This document shows positions 10,441 to 20,830 of a stretch of 64,000 nucleotides of DNA, piece after piece (position 1 is the first letter of the stretch; each line of letters begins with the position of its first letter). The notes beneath the pieces are model-generated. The model was not told where the DNA came from. It saw only the letters and a program-made list of their open reading frames with translations, and did no database searches. The stretch is from Halicephalobus mephisto (taxonomy: Eukaryota; Nematoda; Chromadorea; Rhabditida; Panagrolaimidae): assembly GCA_009193035.1 (NCBI GenBank), contig SWDT01000089.1:62001-126000 (forward strand), written 5' to 3'. A program made the translations under genes and the position numbers.

Positions 10441-11195
10441 TTATGTATTTCGATTTATGAAGACTTCTGAATCAAATAATCTAGAATTTGACCGTAACAT
10501 TCAATCAGTTTATTCAATTGTTCAGAAATTTAAAATTTAATTTTAATGTCAACATCAATATAAAAATCATTTCCGATCTCGAAAAAAAAGTAAATTTGAC
10601 CCACACTTTGCTGTTTTTCGGGATTAGCGTCAAATCTGTCGGGTTTTTGCCGCAAAAGAATAATGCTTGATCTTTCGGCACGCGAAAGAAAGTTACAAAT
10701 CTTTTATTTGTTTATTTTTGAGCCATCTTTATCCGATCAAGGCGGCGAATCCATTTCATGAGTTCCGGTTAGATTACCGCAAATATTTTTCGATTGCTCA
10801 ATTGTCCTCTAAGGTCACGTTTGAGGATCTTTTATCTCTTTTATGATCTGTGAAAATTGCTTTCGGTGAGATAAAAAACCGAAAAAGTGTGTTTAGCCTT
10901 CGGGGCAGTCCTGGAGTCAAGTACCCTAAGTGCCGTTTCGGACATGGCCGGATTTACGATTTCCTTCGATTTTTGATCTTGTTCGAATTCGATAAAGTAA
11001 AAAATTAATTTTTTTCGATTAAATTTGTCTTTCGAAAACTACAGTATGACTTGGGAAATTCCGACATGGTAGATCTCGGAACGCCAGGTGTATCAACATA
11101 TCCAGATTTCGTTAATCCCCCGGTCAATATCCGGATTTTTTAAACACTAGAATCTTCCAAAATAAAAAACAAAAAATTCGTGTTAAAACTATTTC
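10441..11195. other. Gene-free, higher-complexity interval
   Basis: About 10670-11115 is less AT-biased and mostly non-repetitive (for example AGTTCCGGTTAGATTACCGC, CTAAGGTCACGTTTGAGG, CGGACATGGCCGGATTTACG). No frame longer than about 60 codons and no splice pattern linking it to another exon was found. It is one of several islands upstream of the Odd-skipped gene and is a candidate enhancer. Confidence 0.35.
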
Positions 11196-11199
11196 GTAA

Positions 11200-11575
11200 A
11201 AAAAATAATTTCTTTAAAAATATATTAAAATGTAAATTTGGCATTTATTCACTTTTCGCCAAAACTTAAAATTTGGCAATATTTTTATTTTATCAAAATT
11301 TAATATTTTTATTTTTACAAAAATATACGAAAAATCATATTTGGCATTTATTCACTTTTCGTCAAAAATTAAAATTTGGCAATATTTTTTATTTAATCAA
11401 AATTTAGTATTTTTATTTTTTGTAAAAATACAAATTTGGCATTTATTCACTTTTCGCCAAAAATTAAAATTTGGCAATATTTTTATTTAATCAAAAATAT
11501 ACGAAAAACCATATTTGGCACTTATTCACTTTTTGCCAAAAATTAAAATTTGGCAATATTCACATTTTGCCAAAG
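11200..11575. repeat. Tandem satellite, about 120 bp, three to four copies
   Basis: TTTGGCATTTATTCACTTTT followed by CGCCAAAAATTAAAATTTGG recurs near 11237, 11342, 11434 and 11514. The unit contains opposed TTTGGC and GCCAAA motifs, so single strands could fold. Confidence 0.85.
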
Positions 11576-11847
11576 TTTTATTTTTCTACTTTTTGTCTAC
11601 AATCTTCTAAAACTTTGAGATTCTCGTGAAAATTTCTGAATTTTTCCAAAATCCAAGAAAAACTTAAAATTTAACATCTAATATCCCGAATTTTCGGAAT
11701 TTTTAGAAATTCCCAAGGAGACAATTCTATAAAAACACCCATTTTTAATCTATATAGTAGTGTTCTTCTTGTTTTAGTCAGGGACCATTTCGAAATCAAA
11801 CCCGAAGGTGTGAAATAATTTTTGGACTGTTTGCTTATCACGCAGGA

Positions 11848-12036
11848 GTGTTAACCCCGATTCGAGTCCATTTTGGATCCGCTGCTCCCTTCAAACAAGA
11901 CTTCCTGGCGTCATACGGTATAGACGCGGAAGGCAATCGGGATTTAGTTTGCTTTACAACGGGGACTGTAAACGTGGGCCATGCGAGAAAAGAAGTGATT
12001 GAACTAAGGCGATTAACACGGAATCAAGTGCAATAA
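11848..12036 (+). other. Possible orphan exon or gene fragment, unrecognised
   Basis: An open frame of 62 codons within a GC-richer segment (about 11820-12110), preceded at 11840-11846 by CACGCAG, a possible splice acceptor. It encodes VLTPIRVHFGSAAPFKQDFL and then ASYGIDAEGNRDLVCFTTGT. Base composition differs sharply from both flanks. I recognise no family, and no partner exon with matching phase was seen. It could be an exon of an unseen gene, a transposon remnant or chance. Confidence 0.25.
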
Positions 12037-12109
12037 GAAGAGGCGCGGCAGCTTGCGGAACTCTCGAGGCTTAACGGTCCTGACTACGGTAGCTGGAAGT
12101 TGGAAAACT

Positions 12110-12310
12110 CGTTAATTTCGGGTTTTTGAATAAAAAATAATTTTTAAATAAAAATAAGATTTTTAAATAAAAAATAAAAAATAATTTTCAAATAAAAAAG
12201 AAAAAATAATAAATTTTAAAATAAAAAATAAAAAATTTTTAAATAAAAAATAATAAATTTTTAAATAAAAAATAAAAAATTTTTAAATAAAGAATATAGG
12301 ACGAAAATTA
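12110..12310. repeat. AAATAAAAAATAA low-complexity repeat
   Basis: A simple A/T repeat of TTTTAAATAAAAAATAAAAA with irregular units. No other content. Confidence 0.8.
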
Positions 12311-12419
12311 AAGTGCCGTAGGTATTTTTTAAAACTTAATCGATGGGATATTTTCTAGTAGGTTTATCTCACGGTAAACACGACGCTAATAATGATAGAA
12401 AATGTGAAAAATAATTTTC

Positions 12420-13140
12420 GTCGTAAAATTAGCAGCAATGTACTTTGCTTCATTGTTAACGCAGGTCTGACTAGAATTTCTCCTTGCGCTTAAAAATAAG
12501 CGAATTCGCTTTGATTTTTTGGATTCTAAAATTTTCTTTAAAAATGGTATTAAATCTTATTTTAAAAACATTTTCATTTACGCTTAAAAATGAGCGAATT
12601 CGCTCTGATTTTTTGGATTCTAAAATAAGATTTAATACAATTTTATAAAATATTTTAAAAATTATCTTCCATTTATACTTGAAAATAAACGAATTTACTG
12701 TGATTTTTAATGATTTTCGTGGTAGGAGTTTATTTTATTTTTTTAAAGAAAATTTTAAAAATTATCTTCCATTTGTGCTCGAAAATGAGCGAATTTACTG
12801 TAATTTTTGATGATTTTCGTGGTAGGAGTTTATTTAATTTTTTAAATTGCTTCTAGTACTAATTTATACTAAAAAAGTAAACTCGTAATTTCTTGATGAT
12901 TTTCAAAAAATTCGTGACAAGACCAAATTTGATTCAAACAAATTCGAACATGAATTTTCGTTTAAAAAAAGCGAATTTTCGTTTAAAATAAACGAATTCA
13001 TTAAAAATAAGCGAATTCGTCTAAAAAAAGTGAATTTTCGTTTAAAAAAAGCGAATTCATTTAAAAAAGCGAATTCGTTTAAAAAAAGCGAATTCATTAA
13101 AAATAAGCGAATTCGTTTAAAATAAACGAATTTTTGTAAT
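12420..13140. repeat. Repeats built on AAGCGAATTCGCTT-like palindromes
   Basis: From 12480 to 12850 a unit of about 110 bp repeats three to four times: CTTAAAAATGAGCGAATTCG, TGATTTTTTGGATTCTAAAA or TGATGATTTTCGTGGTAGGA. From 12960 to 13130 short units of GCGAATTCGTTTAAAAAAA alternate in a dense array. The motif is shared with the larger satellite at 18.4-19.9 kb. Confidence 0.82.
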
Positions 13141-13555
13141 GAGAAAAAATATTAGATTTATAAAAAATCATTTTTTATTTTTTATTATTACGGTCAATTG
13201 AAAAATAAAATTTTTGTTATGGTCTTCGAAATTTTCACACTTTCTCAAAAATTTGTCACTTTATGTTTTTAATTTTTTCATGTTTAACAGTTTTAACACT
13301 TTTTGTCAAACAAAATTTTAAACAACAATTAAAAATTTTTCAATTTTTTTCGAAAAAAAGTATATTCGATTTTTTTCGAAAAAAAAATTATTCAAATTTT
13401 TCGAAAAAAGTATATTCGATTTTTTTGAAAAAAAATTATTCAAATTTTTCGAAAAAAAAATCATTTAAATTTTTTGAAAAGAAAATATTTGATTTTTTTC
13501 GAAAAAAAAATTATTCAAATTTCTGAGAAAAAAATTTTTCGATTTTTTAAAGTTT
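13141..13555. repeat. AT-rich DNA and a TTTTTCGAAAAAAA repeat
   Basis: From 13330 to 13545 units of about 30 bp (TTCAAATTTTTCGAAAAAAA, GTATATTCGATTTTTTTCGA) repeat about seven times. The long open frame across it is a by-product of the repeat. Confidence 0.75.
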
Positions 13556-13935
13556 GTATTTCCGTCAGTTTTATTAGAAGCCGCTGTTCATAAATAATTT
13601 TCAAGCACTTGACCGCAATCAGGATCAAATTTCAAGTATCATCCGCTTTTGGATTCTTGCGCGATCGAAATCTTTTCGGATAAACAATATCCGGATGAAA
13701 TCTTCCCTGTCAGACACGGCGTCCTGATCTCGAGGCTATAATTATCACTTTCTTTATTTTAAAAAACACTTGAAAATAGCCTAATCCAATATTTCCGGTG
13801 TTTTTTGAGTGGAGTCCGGTAGTCGAGAAGGCGCTGGGAGCCAGTCCTTCCATTGGCTGCTGACGGAAGGCGGGGTCTCCTGGTGGCTTCTCTGTCCCGA
13901 CTGCCACCAGTTTCTTTGTTCCACTTTGATCGCTT
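13556..13935. other. Higher-complexity island, candidate regulatory or exonic DNA
   Basis: A roughly 380-bp non-repetitive segment inside repeats. Its right part (13795-13910) is the most GC-rich stretch of the gene-poor block and contains GGAGTCCGGTAGTCGAGAAG and CATTGGCTGCTGACGGAAGG. On the minus strand 13907-13710 is open for 65 codons but matches nothing known to me. ATTGGCT resembles a CCAAT-box core. It might be a noncoding first exon or enhancer of the Odd-skipped gene; neither is shown. Confidence 0.35.
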
Positions 13936-14024
13936 GAAACTTCTTCAAGAACATTAGGAATAATTTAAATAAAGTTCATAATTATTAGAATTCTGTCTCA
14001 AAAGTACTGTAGAAATTTCTGAAA

Positions 14025-14400
14025 ATTCCTAGAATCTTACAGAAACTTCTGAAGTCTTCTGACAAGTTTTAGGAAATTCCAAAAGTCTAAAAATTTCTGA
14101 AATTCCAAAAATCTAAAATTTTATAAAATTCGAAATCCTAAAAATCTGAAATTTTCTAAAATTTCTAAAATCTAAAAACTTCCAAAATTCTAAATCCTAA
14201 AAATCTGAAATTTTCTAGAATTTCTAAAATCTAAAAACTTCCAAAATTCCGAATCCCAAAAATCTAACATTTTCTAAAATCTAAAACCTTCCAAAATTTC
14301 AAAAATCTAAAATCTTCTAAAATCTTCCAAAATTCGAAATCCTAAAAATCTGAAATTTTATAAAATCTAAAATCTTCCGAAATTTCAAACTTTCTAAAAA
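14025..14400. repeat. Tandem repeat of about 60 bp
   Basis: Units of CTAAAAACTTCCAAAATTCT and AAATCCTAAAAATCTGAAAT with TTTTCTAAAATTTCTAAAAT repeat about five times with variable length. Confidence 0.78.
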
Positions 14401-15035
14401 AAATTAATTCTTTAATTTTTTCTGAAATTTTTCAAATATTTTTAGAAATTTCTAAAAAAATTATAAATTTTAAAAATTTCGTGTCGGGATAATTTTCTAA
14501 AAAAATTACTTTTTTTATAAAGCATAATTTTTCAGGTACAGTAACTGCAAACTAATTCGACTACAAAAATCGAAAAATTCAAATTTCGAAATTTCAAAAG
14601 TAAGTTTTATTTAAAAAAATAATTTTTAAATTTATTTTTTATAAAAAAATTCACAAAAATGTCAATTTCCAATTTTTTTTAAATTAAAATTTTAAATTTC
14701 TTTGATTTTTTAAAATTTTTAATTTTTTTTAATTTTAAAAATTTGAAATTTTTTTTATAAATTTTTTAATTTTATCGATTTGTATCGTTAACGAAGAAGT
14801 TCCTTTTTGAAAAATTTCCTGGATTACGGTCTTTGGATAAGATTATGGAATTTTTTGGAATTTTTTAGAATTTTTTAGAATTTTTTGGAATCTTCTTGTG
14901 GACTCTGGAAATTTTTCATAATAGTGCAAGTAAAAAATTCTGTATTTTTGGTTTTGAATGAAAAGTTAAAATTCCGTGTTGAGACAATTTAAAAAAATTT
15001 TTACAATGTAATTTGAATTTTTCTGGAATCATTGA
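14401..15035. other. AT-rich gene-free interval
   Basis: A/T runs with scattered CGTGTCGGGAT and TTTTTTAGAATTTTTTGGAA motifs. No ORF or recognisable element. Confidence 0.5.
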
Positions 15036-15039
15036 AATA

Positions 15040-15340
15040 TAAAATTTTACATTATTTGGTCCCAAATGGAAAGCTTTAAAATTCTTCTCGAAACAAATTT
15101 TTTAATTTTCGATTTTTAATTTTTTATAATTATTTTAAATTTGTCTAAAATTTAGTAAAATTAAAATTTTACATTACTTGGTCCCAAATCGAAAATTTTA
15201 AAATTCTTCTCGAGACAAATTTTTTAATTTTCGATTTTCGATTTTTTATAATTATTTTAAATTTGTCTAAAATCTAATAAAATTAAAATTTTACATTATT
15301 TGGTCCCAAATGGAAAGTTTTAATATTTCTTTTCAAGATG
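15040..15340. repeat. Tandem satellite, about 121 bp, 2.5 copies
   Basis: TTTTACATTATTTGGTCCCA followed by AATGGAAAG starts near 15046, 15167 and 15288. Units continue with TCTTCTCGAAACAAATTTTT and AATTATTTTAAATTTGTCTA. Confidence 0.88.
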
Positions 15341-15414
15341 ATTTTTGTAATTTTTGACAAATATTTGAATTTTTTATAATCACCTAAATTAAACAAATCA
15401 AACTTTACCCGTTT

Positions 15415-15690
15415 TTCTAACAACCTCAATAACCGGCTTCTACCGTATCCCTTCTTGTGCAATATCTCGGTCTCGCTCCCGATTACAGTTTTTGCATTGA
15501 CAAAAGAAGTGACAGCAATTGGTCCTCGGCCAGTCATGATCTTTTTGGATCCGATTGTTCCATTTGAGACAGATTTGAAAAGACGATTGCGTCGGCCAGC
15601 TTTTCCAAAAAAGGTCAGGAAAAACAAGCTGGACAAGGTTCTCAAAAGGTGGCAAATATGTTTCCGGAAAAAAGTCACTTTTCTAAGTAC
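15415..15690. other. Higher-complexity island with overlapping open frames
   Basis: A non-repetitive 275-bp segment between satellites. Frames stay open on both strands: + 15455-15709 (84 codons), - 15678-15283 and - 15655-15440. The minus frame with FFCQCKNCNRERDRDI has a cysteine cluster, and another reads GTIGSKKIMTGRGPIAVTSF. No frame has clear codon bias or a recognisable family. It may be an exon fragment, an old element or regulatory DNA. Confidence 0.25.
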
Positions 15691-15970
15691 TGTATTTTCT
15701 GGACAGTAACTTTTCCAAAAAAGTATTAAAATAATTCAAAAAAGTTACTTTTCAAAATACTGTACTTCTGGATAGTAACTTTTTTTGAAATATTAAAATA
15801 ACTAAATCGGAAAAAGCCACTTTTCTGAATACCGTACTTCTGGATAGTAACTTTTTTAAAAATATTAAAATAACTAAATCCAAAAAGTTACTTTTTTAAT
15901 TACTGTATTTTTCGAATAGTAACTTTTTTAAAAGTATTAAAATAACTAAATCAAAATTCTAAAAAAATCA
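15690..15970. repeat. Tandem repeat, about 70 bp, four copies
   Basis: Units of AGTAACTTTTTTAAAAATAT, TAAAATAACTAAATC and AAAAGTTACTTTT followed by a TACTGTA-type motif recur at about 15705, 15774, 15847 and 15918. Confidence 0.85.
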
Positions 15971-16129
15971 TTTTTATAATTACTGTATTTTTAAAAATAA
16001 TTTTAAAAAGTTAAAAAAAATCAGTTTTTTCAGAAAATTAAATCTTTCCAAGAAAATAAATACTGTATTTTTTGAATAATAAATTTAAAAAAATATTTAA
16101 ATAATCGAACCAGTTTTTTCTCCAAGACA

Positions 16130-16775
16130 TGAATGGAAAAAGAGGAAGCTCGCAGGTGTTCATTTGGCCATTCATTCCATTTTTTTTCAAAGAATTTCTA
16201 ACCTTTACGGTAAAATTTGAGTTTTACAACAGTTATCCCCCAGCGACACTACTTCCCTCTATTTCATAATATTCATTTTGTTTTTATATTAATTTTTTTA
16301 TAATTAATTTGGTATTTTAGTTAAGTAAGAAGTGATTTAAAAAGAAAGAATTTCGAAATCAGCGCGAATTAAAAGGGACCAACTGTCGCTGGGGGTGTCT
16401 GTCTAACAGTCTCTCATTTATTTCGTTTTTATATTAATTTTTTCATAATTAATTTGATATTTTAGTTAAGTAAGAAAAATTAATTGAAAAAGATCTTCGA
16501 AATCAGCGCGAGTCAAAGGGGACCAATGCCGCTGGGGATGTCTGTTGTAAAGCCGTCATTTGGTTTTCAGAGTTGCTCCCCAACGGCATTTACTTCCTTC
16601 TATTTCACAATATTTACCTCATTTCGTTTTTATATTATTTTTTTACAATTAACTCAATACCTCAATTAAATAAGAAAAATTAATTTAAAAAAGAAATTTT
16701 AAAATCAATGAAAATCGAAAATGATAAAAACGGGGAACAAATGCCTCAGGGAAGCAACCGTCGTACGACCAAAAT
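16130..16775. repeat. Repeated foldback unit with CCCCAGCGACAC ends
   Basis: CCCCCAGCGACACTACTTCC near 16228 faces a complementary GTCGCTGGGGGTGTCT near 16386. A second pair of related ends, GCCGCTGGGGATGTCTG (near 16530) and CTCCCCAACGGCATTTACTT (near 16574), is followed by GGGGAACAAATGCCTCAGGG near 16733. Between them ATTTCATAATATTCATTTTG and TTAGTTAAGTAAGAA repeat. These look like two to three nested or tandem inverted-repeat units. No coding capacity. Confidence 0.65.
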
Positions 16776-17380
16776 TTATTTTGATTTTTTAAACAAAATT
16801 CCAAAATTTCTGAAAATAAAAATAATTGCGGAATTTTTTAAAATAAAATAAACATTATTGTATTTTTACCGTAATTAATATCGAAATTTTTGCAAAAAAT
16901 GAATATTTTTATTTTTGTAAGCTAAAATAGGAACTTGATGGATCCTAAAAATTGCACCTTAACCAACCACTCCCTTCTGAATCCTCGATTGTTTCCCATA
17001 GTTTGTTTTACAATTTATTTTTCGGTGTTTTCGAAGATTTTTATATTTTTATTTTTTTTAAATTTTTATTTTTTTTAATTTTCCAAAGTTTAAAAATTTC
17101 TTTATTTTTTAGAATTTAAAAATTTTTATTTTTTAAATTTATTTTTTTTTTAAATTTTTCAAATTTAAACTATTATTATTTTTATTTTTAAACTTTTTAA
17201 AAATTTTTTTTAAATTTTAAAATATTAGTTTTTTCTACAAAATTTAAAATTGTACTTTTATCTATCTTTTACTGAAATCTTATTGTTGTGAAAATTATCT
17301 TTTACGAAATTCTGAAAATTTATCTTGATACGGAATTTTAAAACTTTTCAGTCATGAAAAAATACTCTAGAATTCAGTTT
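16776..17380. other. AT-rich gene-free interval
   Basis: Low-complexity A/T sequence. No ORF, repeat unit or motif of note beyond homopolymer runs. Confidence 0.5.
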
Positions 17381-17720
17381 TTATTTACTACCGTAAAGTC
17401 CTAAATCTGATTATTATAAAATTATATATTTCAAAAATTATCTCAAAACGAAAGTTTGAAACTTTCCAGTTGGGACCGGATACTGTAGAATTCAGTTTTT
17501 ATTCATTACCATAAAGTCCTAAATCTGATTATTATAAAATTAAATATTTACTTCAAAACTTCAAAAATTATCTCAAAACGAAAGTTTGAAACTTTTCAGT
17601 TGGGACCAGATACTGTAGAATTCAATTTTTACCTATTACCGTAAAGTCCTAAATCTGATTATTATAAAATTAAATATTTCAAAATTTCGAAAATTATCCC
17701 GAAAAGAAAGTTTAAAACTT
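17380..17720. repeat. Tandem satellite, about 117-129 bp, three copies
   Basis: TACCGTAAAGTCCTAAATCT followed by GATTATTATAAAATTA starts at about 17391, 17508 and 17637. The units also hold ATCTCAAAACGAAAGTTTGA and CAGTTGGGACCAGATACTGT. Confidence 0.88.
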
Positions 17721-18395
17721 TCCGCTTCAGATAATAAACAAAATTTATCTTTTACTTTTGAAAAGTTCCAAAAAGTCCAAGTAGATTTTCGAAATTCCGG
17801 AATCTTATATGATATTCTGTAATCTGGCCTAAAAACCGTAAGGAAGCTGAGCTGCTTTACTGAAGAAAAAACTTCAGCGGTTTTCATACATTTTGGAAGT
17901 GATTAAAGAAAGCAGATTTATTTTAAAAAAGCAGATTTTGATAATTCTGCCACTGAGAAATCAAAAAAGTGACTTGAAGTCGTTTTGAAAAATTTTAATC
18001 ATGAAAATTGAATTTTTTCTTAAAACTGCTTTTTAATCAAGAATTTTCCGAGTTTACGAGTCTTATCTTTCACGTTTCGGAAGCGTCAAAAGCCTTTATG
18101 TTTCTTTGATGCGGTAGCTTTGATCCGACCTATCAGTTTTTACAGAAAGCAATAAACCAGAAGCCGTTCTTTGAGAGTCGCCGCTGAGAATAGAAGCTGG
18201 ACGAAATTTGATTGCTTTCAGGAAGGAGAGGTCGGGGATAGGCTTATATAAAACAGTACAATATATTTCGTTATTAATGGAATTTTATCTTTGTTGATTT
18301 TTGCACATTACTGAGAATCACAGGAAACTGTGTTTTCAACATTTTGAAACGTTTTTTACGATATTCGATTTTAGCCATGTTTGAAATTTGTGTCG
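17721..18395. promoter_or_regulatory. Non-repetitive interval with a TATA-like site
   Basis: About 18040-18255 is a higher-complexity segment (CGTTTCGGAAGCGTCAAAAG, GCAATAAACCAGAAGCCGTT) ending in GGCTTATATAAAAC at about 18240-18253, a good TATA-box match. It points toward the Odd-skipped gene 2.6 kb downstream, with the 97-bp satellite between. A promoter with a noncoding first exon is possible but no exon was found. Confidence 0.3.
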
Positions 18396-18399
18396 TGCA

Positions 18400-19935
18400 C
18401 GCGAATTTGCTTCTCACCGCGAAAGTTTCTAAAATTATAAAGAATTCGCTTACTTTTAAGCGAAAATAAAAAATCGCTCAAGATAAATCTAAAAAAAATG
18501 AATTTAACTATTATCACGAAAGTTTCTAAAATTATAAAGAATTCGCTTATTTTTAAACGAAAATAAAAAATCGCTCAAGATAAATCCAAGAAAAAAGCGA
18601 ATTTAACTCTCACCACGAAAGTTTCTAAAATTATAAAGAATTCGCTTATTTTTAAACGAAAATAAAAAATTGCTCAAGATAAATCTTAAAAAAATGAATT
18701 TAACTCTTACCGCGAAAATCTCTAAAATTATAAAGAATTCGCTTACTTTCAAGCGAAAATAGAAAGTTGCTTCAAAATAAATCTAAAAAAAAATGAATTT
18801 AACTATTATCACGAAAGTTTCTAAAATTATAAAGAATTTGCTTACTTTTAAGCGAAAATAAAAAATCCCTCAAGATAAATCCAAGAAAAAAGCGAATTTA
18901 ACTATTATCACGAAATTTTCTAAAATTATAAAGAATTCGCTTATTTTTAAACGAAAATAAAAAATCGCTCAAGATAAATCTTTAAAAAAAATGAATTTGC
19001 TTCTCACCGCGAAAGTTTCTAAAATTATAAAGAATTTGCTTACTTTTAAGCGCAATTAGAAAGTTGCTTCAAAATAAATCTAAGGAAAAAAATGAATTTA
19101 ACTCTCACCACGAAATTTTCTAAAATTATAAAGAATTCGCTCGTTTTTAAGTGAAAATAAAAAATCCTTTCAAGATAAATCTAAAAAAAATGAATTTAAC
19201 TCTCACCGCGAAAATTTCTAAAATTATAAAGAATTTGCTTACTTTTAAGCGAAAATAAAAAATCGCTTCGGAATGAGCGTCAAGAGTAAATTTAACTCTC
19301 ACCGCGAAAGTTTCTAAAAATTACAACGAGTTCACTTACTTTTAAGTGCAAGTAGAAATTTTCGCCAAATTTAATCTAGGATAAATTTTAAATTAGCTCC
19401 TATAACGAAGATCTTTAATGATTACGATTAGCTCTTTCATATGGTAGTACAAATAGGAATTGACGTAACAGTAGTCTAAAAGAAGAAAGAAATAACTTCC
19501 TTTTACGGAAATTTCAAAAATCACATCGAATTCGTTTATTTCTAAGAAAAGGGAGAAATCCACGTCGGAATAAATTTAAAAAACGAAAATAACTCTCGAC
19601 GCGAAAGTTTCCAAAATTATAAAGAATTCGCTTATTTTTAAGCGAAAATAAAAAAGTTGTTTTGAAATGAATTTAAAAAAATAACTCTCGCCACGAAAGT
19701 TTCTGAAATCATAAAATTCGCTTATTTTTAAGCGAAAATAAAAAAGTCGCTTTGAAATGAATTAAAAAAAATAACTTTCGCCACGAAAATTTCCAAAATC
19801 AAAAAATTCGCTTATTTTTAAGCGAAAATAAAAAAGTCGTTTCAAGATAAATTTTAAAAAAAACTTTCGCCGCGAAAGTTTCCAAAATCAAAAAATTCGC
19901 TTATTTTTAAGTGACGGGAGAAATTTACATCGAAA
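18400..19935. repeat. Major satellite, 97-99 bp unit, about 15 copies
   Basis: ACGAAAGTTTCTAAAATTAT followed by AAAGAATTCGCTTA starts near 18418, 18517, 18616 and 18713 and continues to 19930. Each unit contains the imperfect palindrome TTCGCTTATTTTTAAGCGAA, then AAATCGCTCAAGATAAATCT and GAATTTAACTCTCACC. Units in the last third (19560-19930) are shorter, about 85-90 bp. A unique stretch of about 170 bp interrupts the array near 19370-19540. Confidence 0.93.
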
Positions 19936-20101
19936 TAAGTTTAAAAAACGAAACTGATTCTGCTTTTGAAGATCACTAAAAATCCGACAGTTTCAATCCT
20001 TTACCAGTACAGGTGGAAATTTGGACTGAAAGCAATCTAAGATTAGAGAAAAACCTAACGCAGAAAACGATTGACGTTGTTTTCTGTCATCGTTATGTAC
20101 C

Positions 20102-20266
20102 TACATAAAAAAGCGTAACTTTCGATTCAATAACAAATCCAAATCGTCACTATTATATTTTAATTTTCGTCACAAAAGTCAGATATTCATAAAAATGTGA
20201 CGATTCTTACATTTTCGTCATATTTCGTAATTTAAAAAAAACAAAAGTTATATTTTTTTTTGTGAA
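20102..20266. mobile_element. MITE-A copy 2
   Basis: The left end TACATAAAAAAGCGTAACTTT and a degenerate right end (AAAAGTTATATTTTTTTTTGTG) are inverted, with AAATCGTCACTATTATATTT and AAAATGTGACGATTCTTAC in the interior. It has the same organisation as the copies at 63.3 and 63.5 kb. It is noncoding. Confidence 0.8.
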
Positions 20267-20356
20267 CTTAATGCAACTATATACTGGACCTAATTTATTT
20301 GATAAATTAAAGCCTTCTTATTAATATCCATATATCATATGTAATCCATCGATATC

Positions 20357-20506
20357 AACATAAAAAATGTAACTTTTATTTCAATAACAGATCCAAATCG
20401 TCACTATTATATTTTAATTTTCGTCACAAAAGTCAAATATTCATAAAAATATGACAATTACCACATTTCGTAATTTAAAAAAAAACAAAAGTTACATTTT
20501 TGTGTT
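20357..20506. mobile_element. MITE-A copy 3
   Basis: CATAAAAAATGTAACTTTTA at the left and CAAAAGTTACATTTTTGTGT at the right are inverted. The interior shares AAATCGTCACTATTATATTT and TTTCGTCACAAAAGTCAAAT with copy 2, which lies 90 bp away in the same orientation. Confidence 0.8.
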
Positions 20507-20519
20507 CATTGAAATAATC

Positions 20520-20830
20520 CATTACGAAAGACTACTTCGCCAATCAGATTCTAGAAAACAAATCACAAAAAAACCATATTTTTTTTACAATTTTAAATTT
20601 TTATAAAATTTAAAAAAAAATTAAATTTTTAAAAATTAAAAAAAAAATTAAATTTAAATTAATTTGAAAAATAAATTACGCATTTTTTAATAAATGAATT
20701 TTATTGTTGGAAATATTTAAAAATAAAATTCGAAAATTGAACAGAAATATTAATGTTTTTTTAATTTTTTGAATTTAAAAATAATGAAAATTTTCAGAAA
20801 AATCAGGATCCGGATAGCAACTTCGGATTC
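20520..20830 (+). promoter_or_regulatory. 5' flank of the Odd-skipped gene with splice or trans-splice acceptor
   Basis: AT-rich DNA ending in AATGAAAATTTTCAG just before 20798, a strong nematode acceptor. The 33 bases from there to the ATG are open in frame, so either a cis exon upstream or spliced-leader addition is possible. Confidence 0.45.

Noticed and set aside
13263..13526. 87-codon Phe/Lys-rich plus-strand frame
   Set aside because: Product of the TTTTTCGAAAAAAA tandem repeat.
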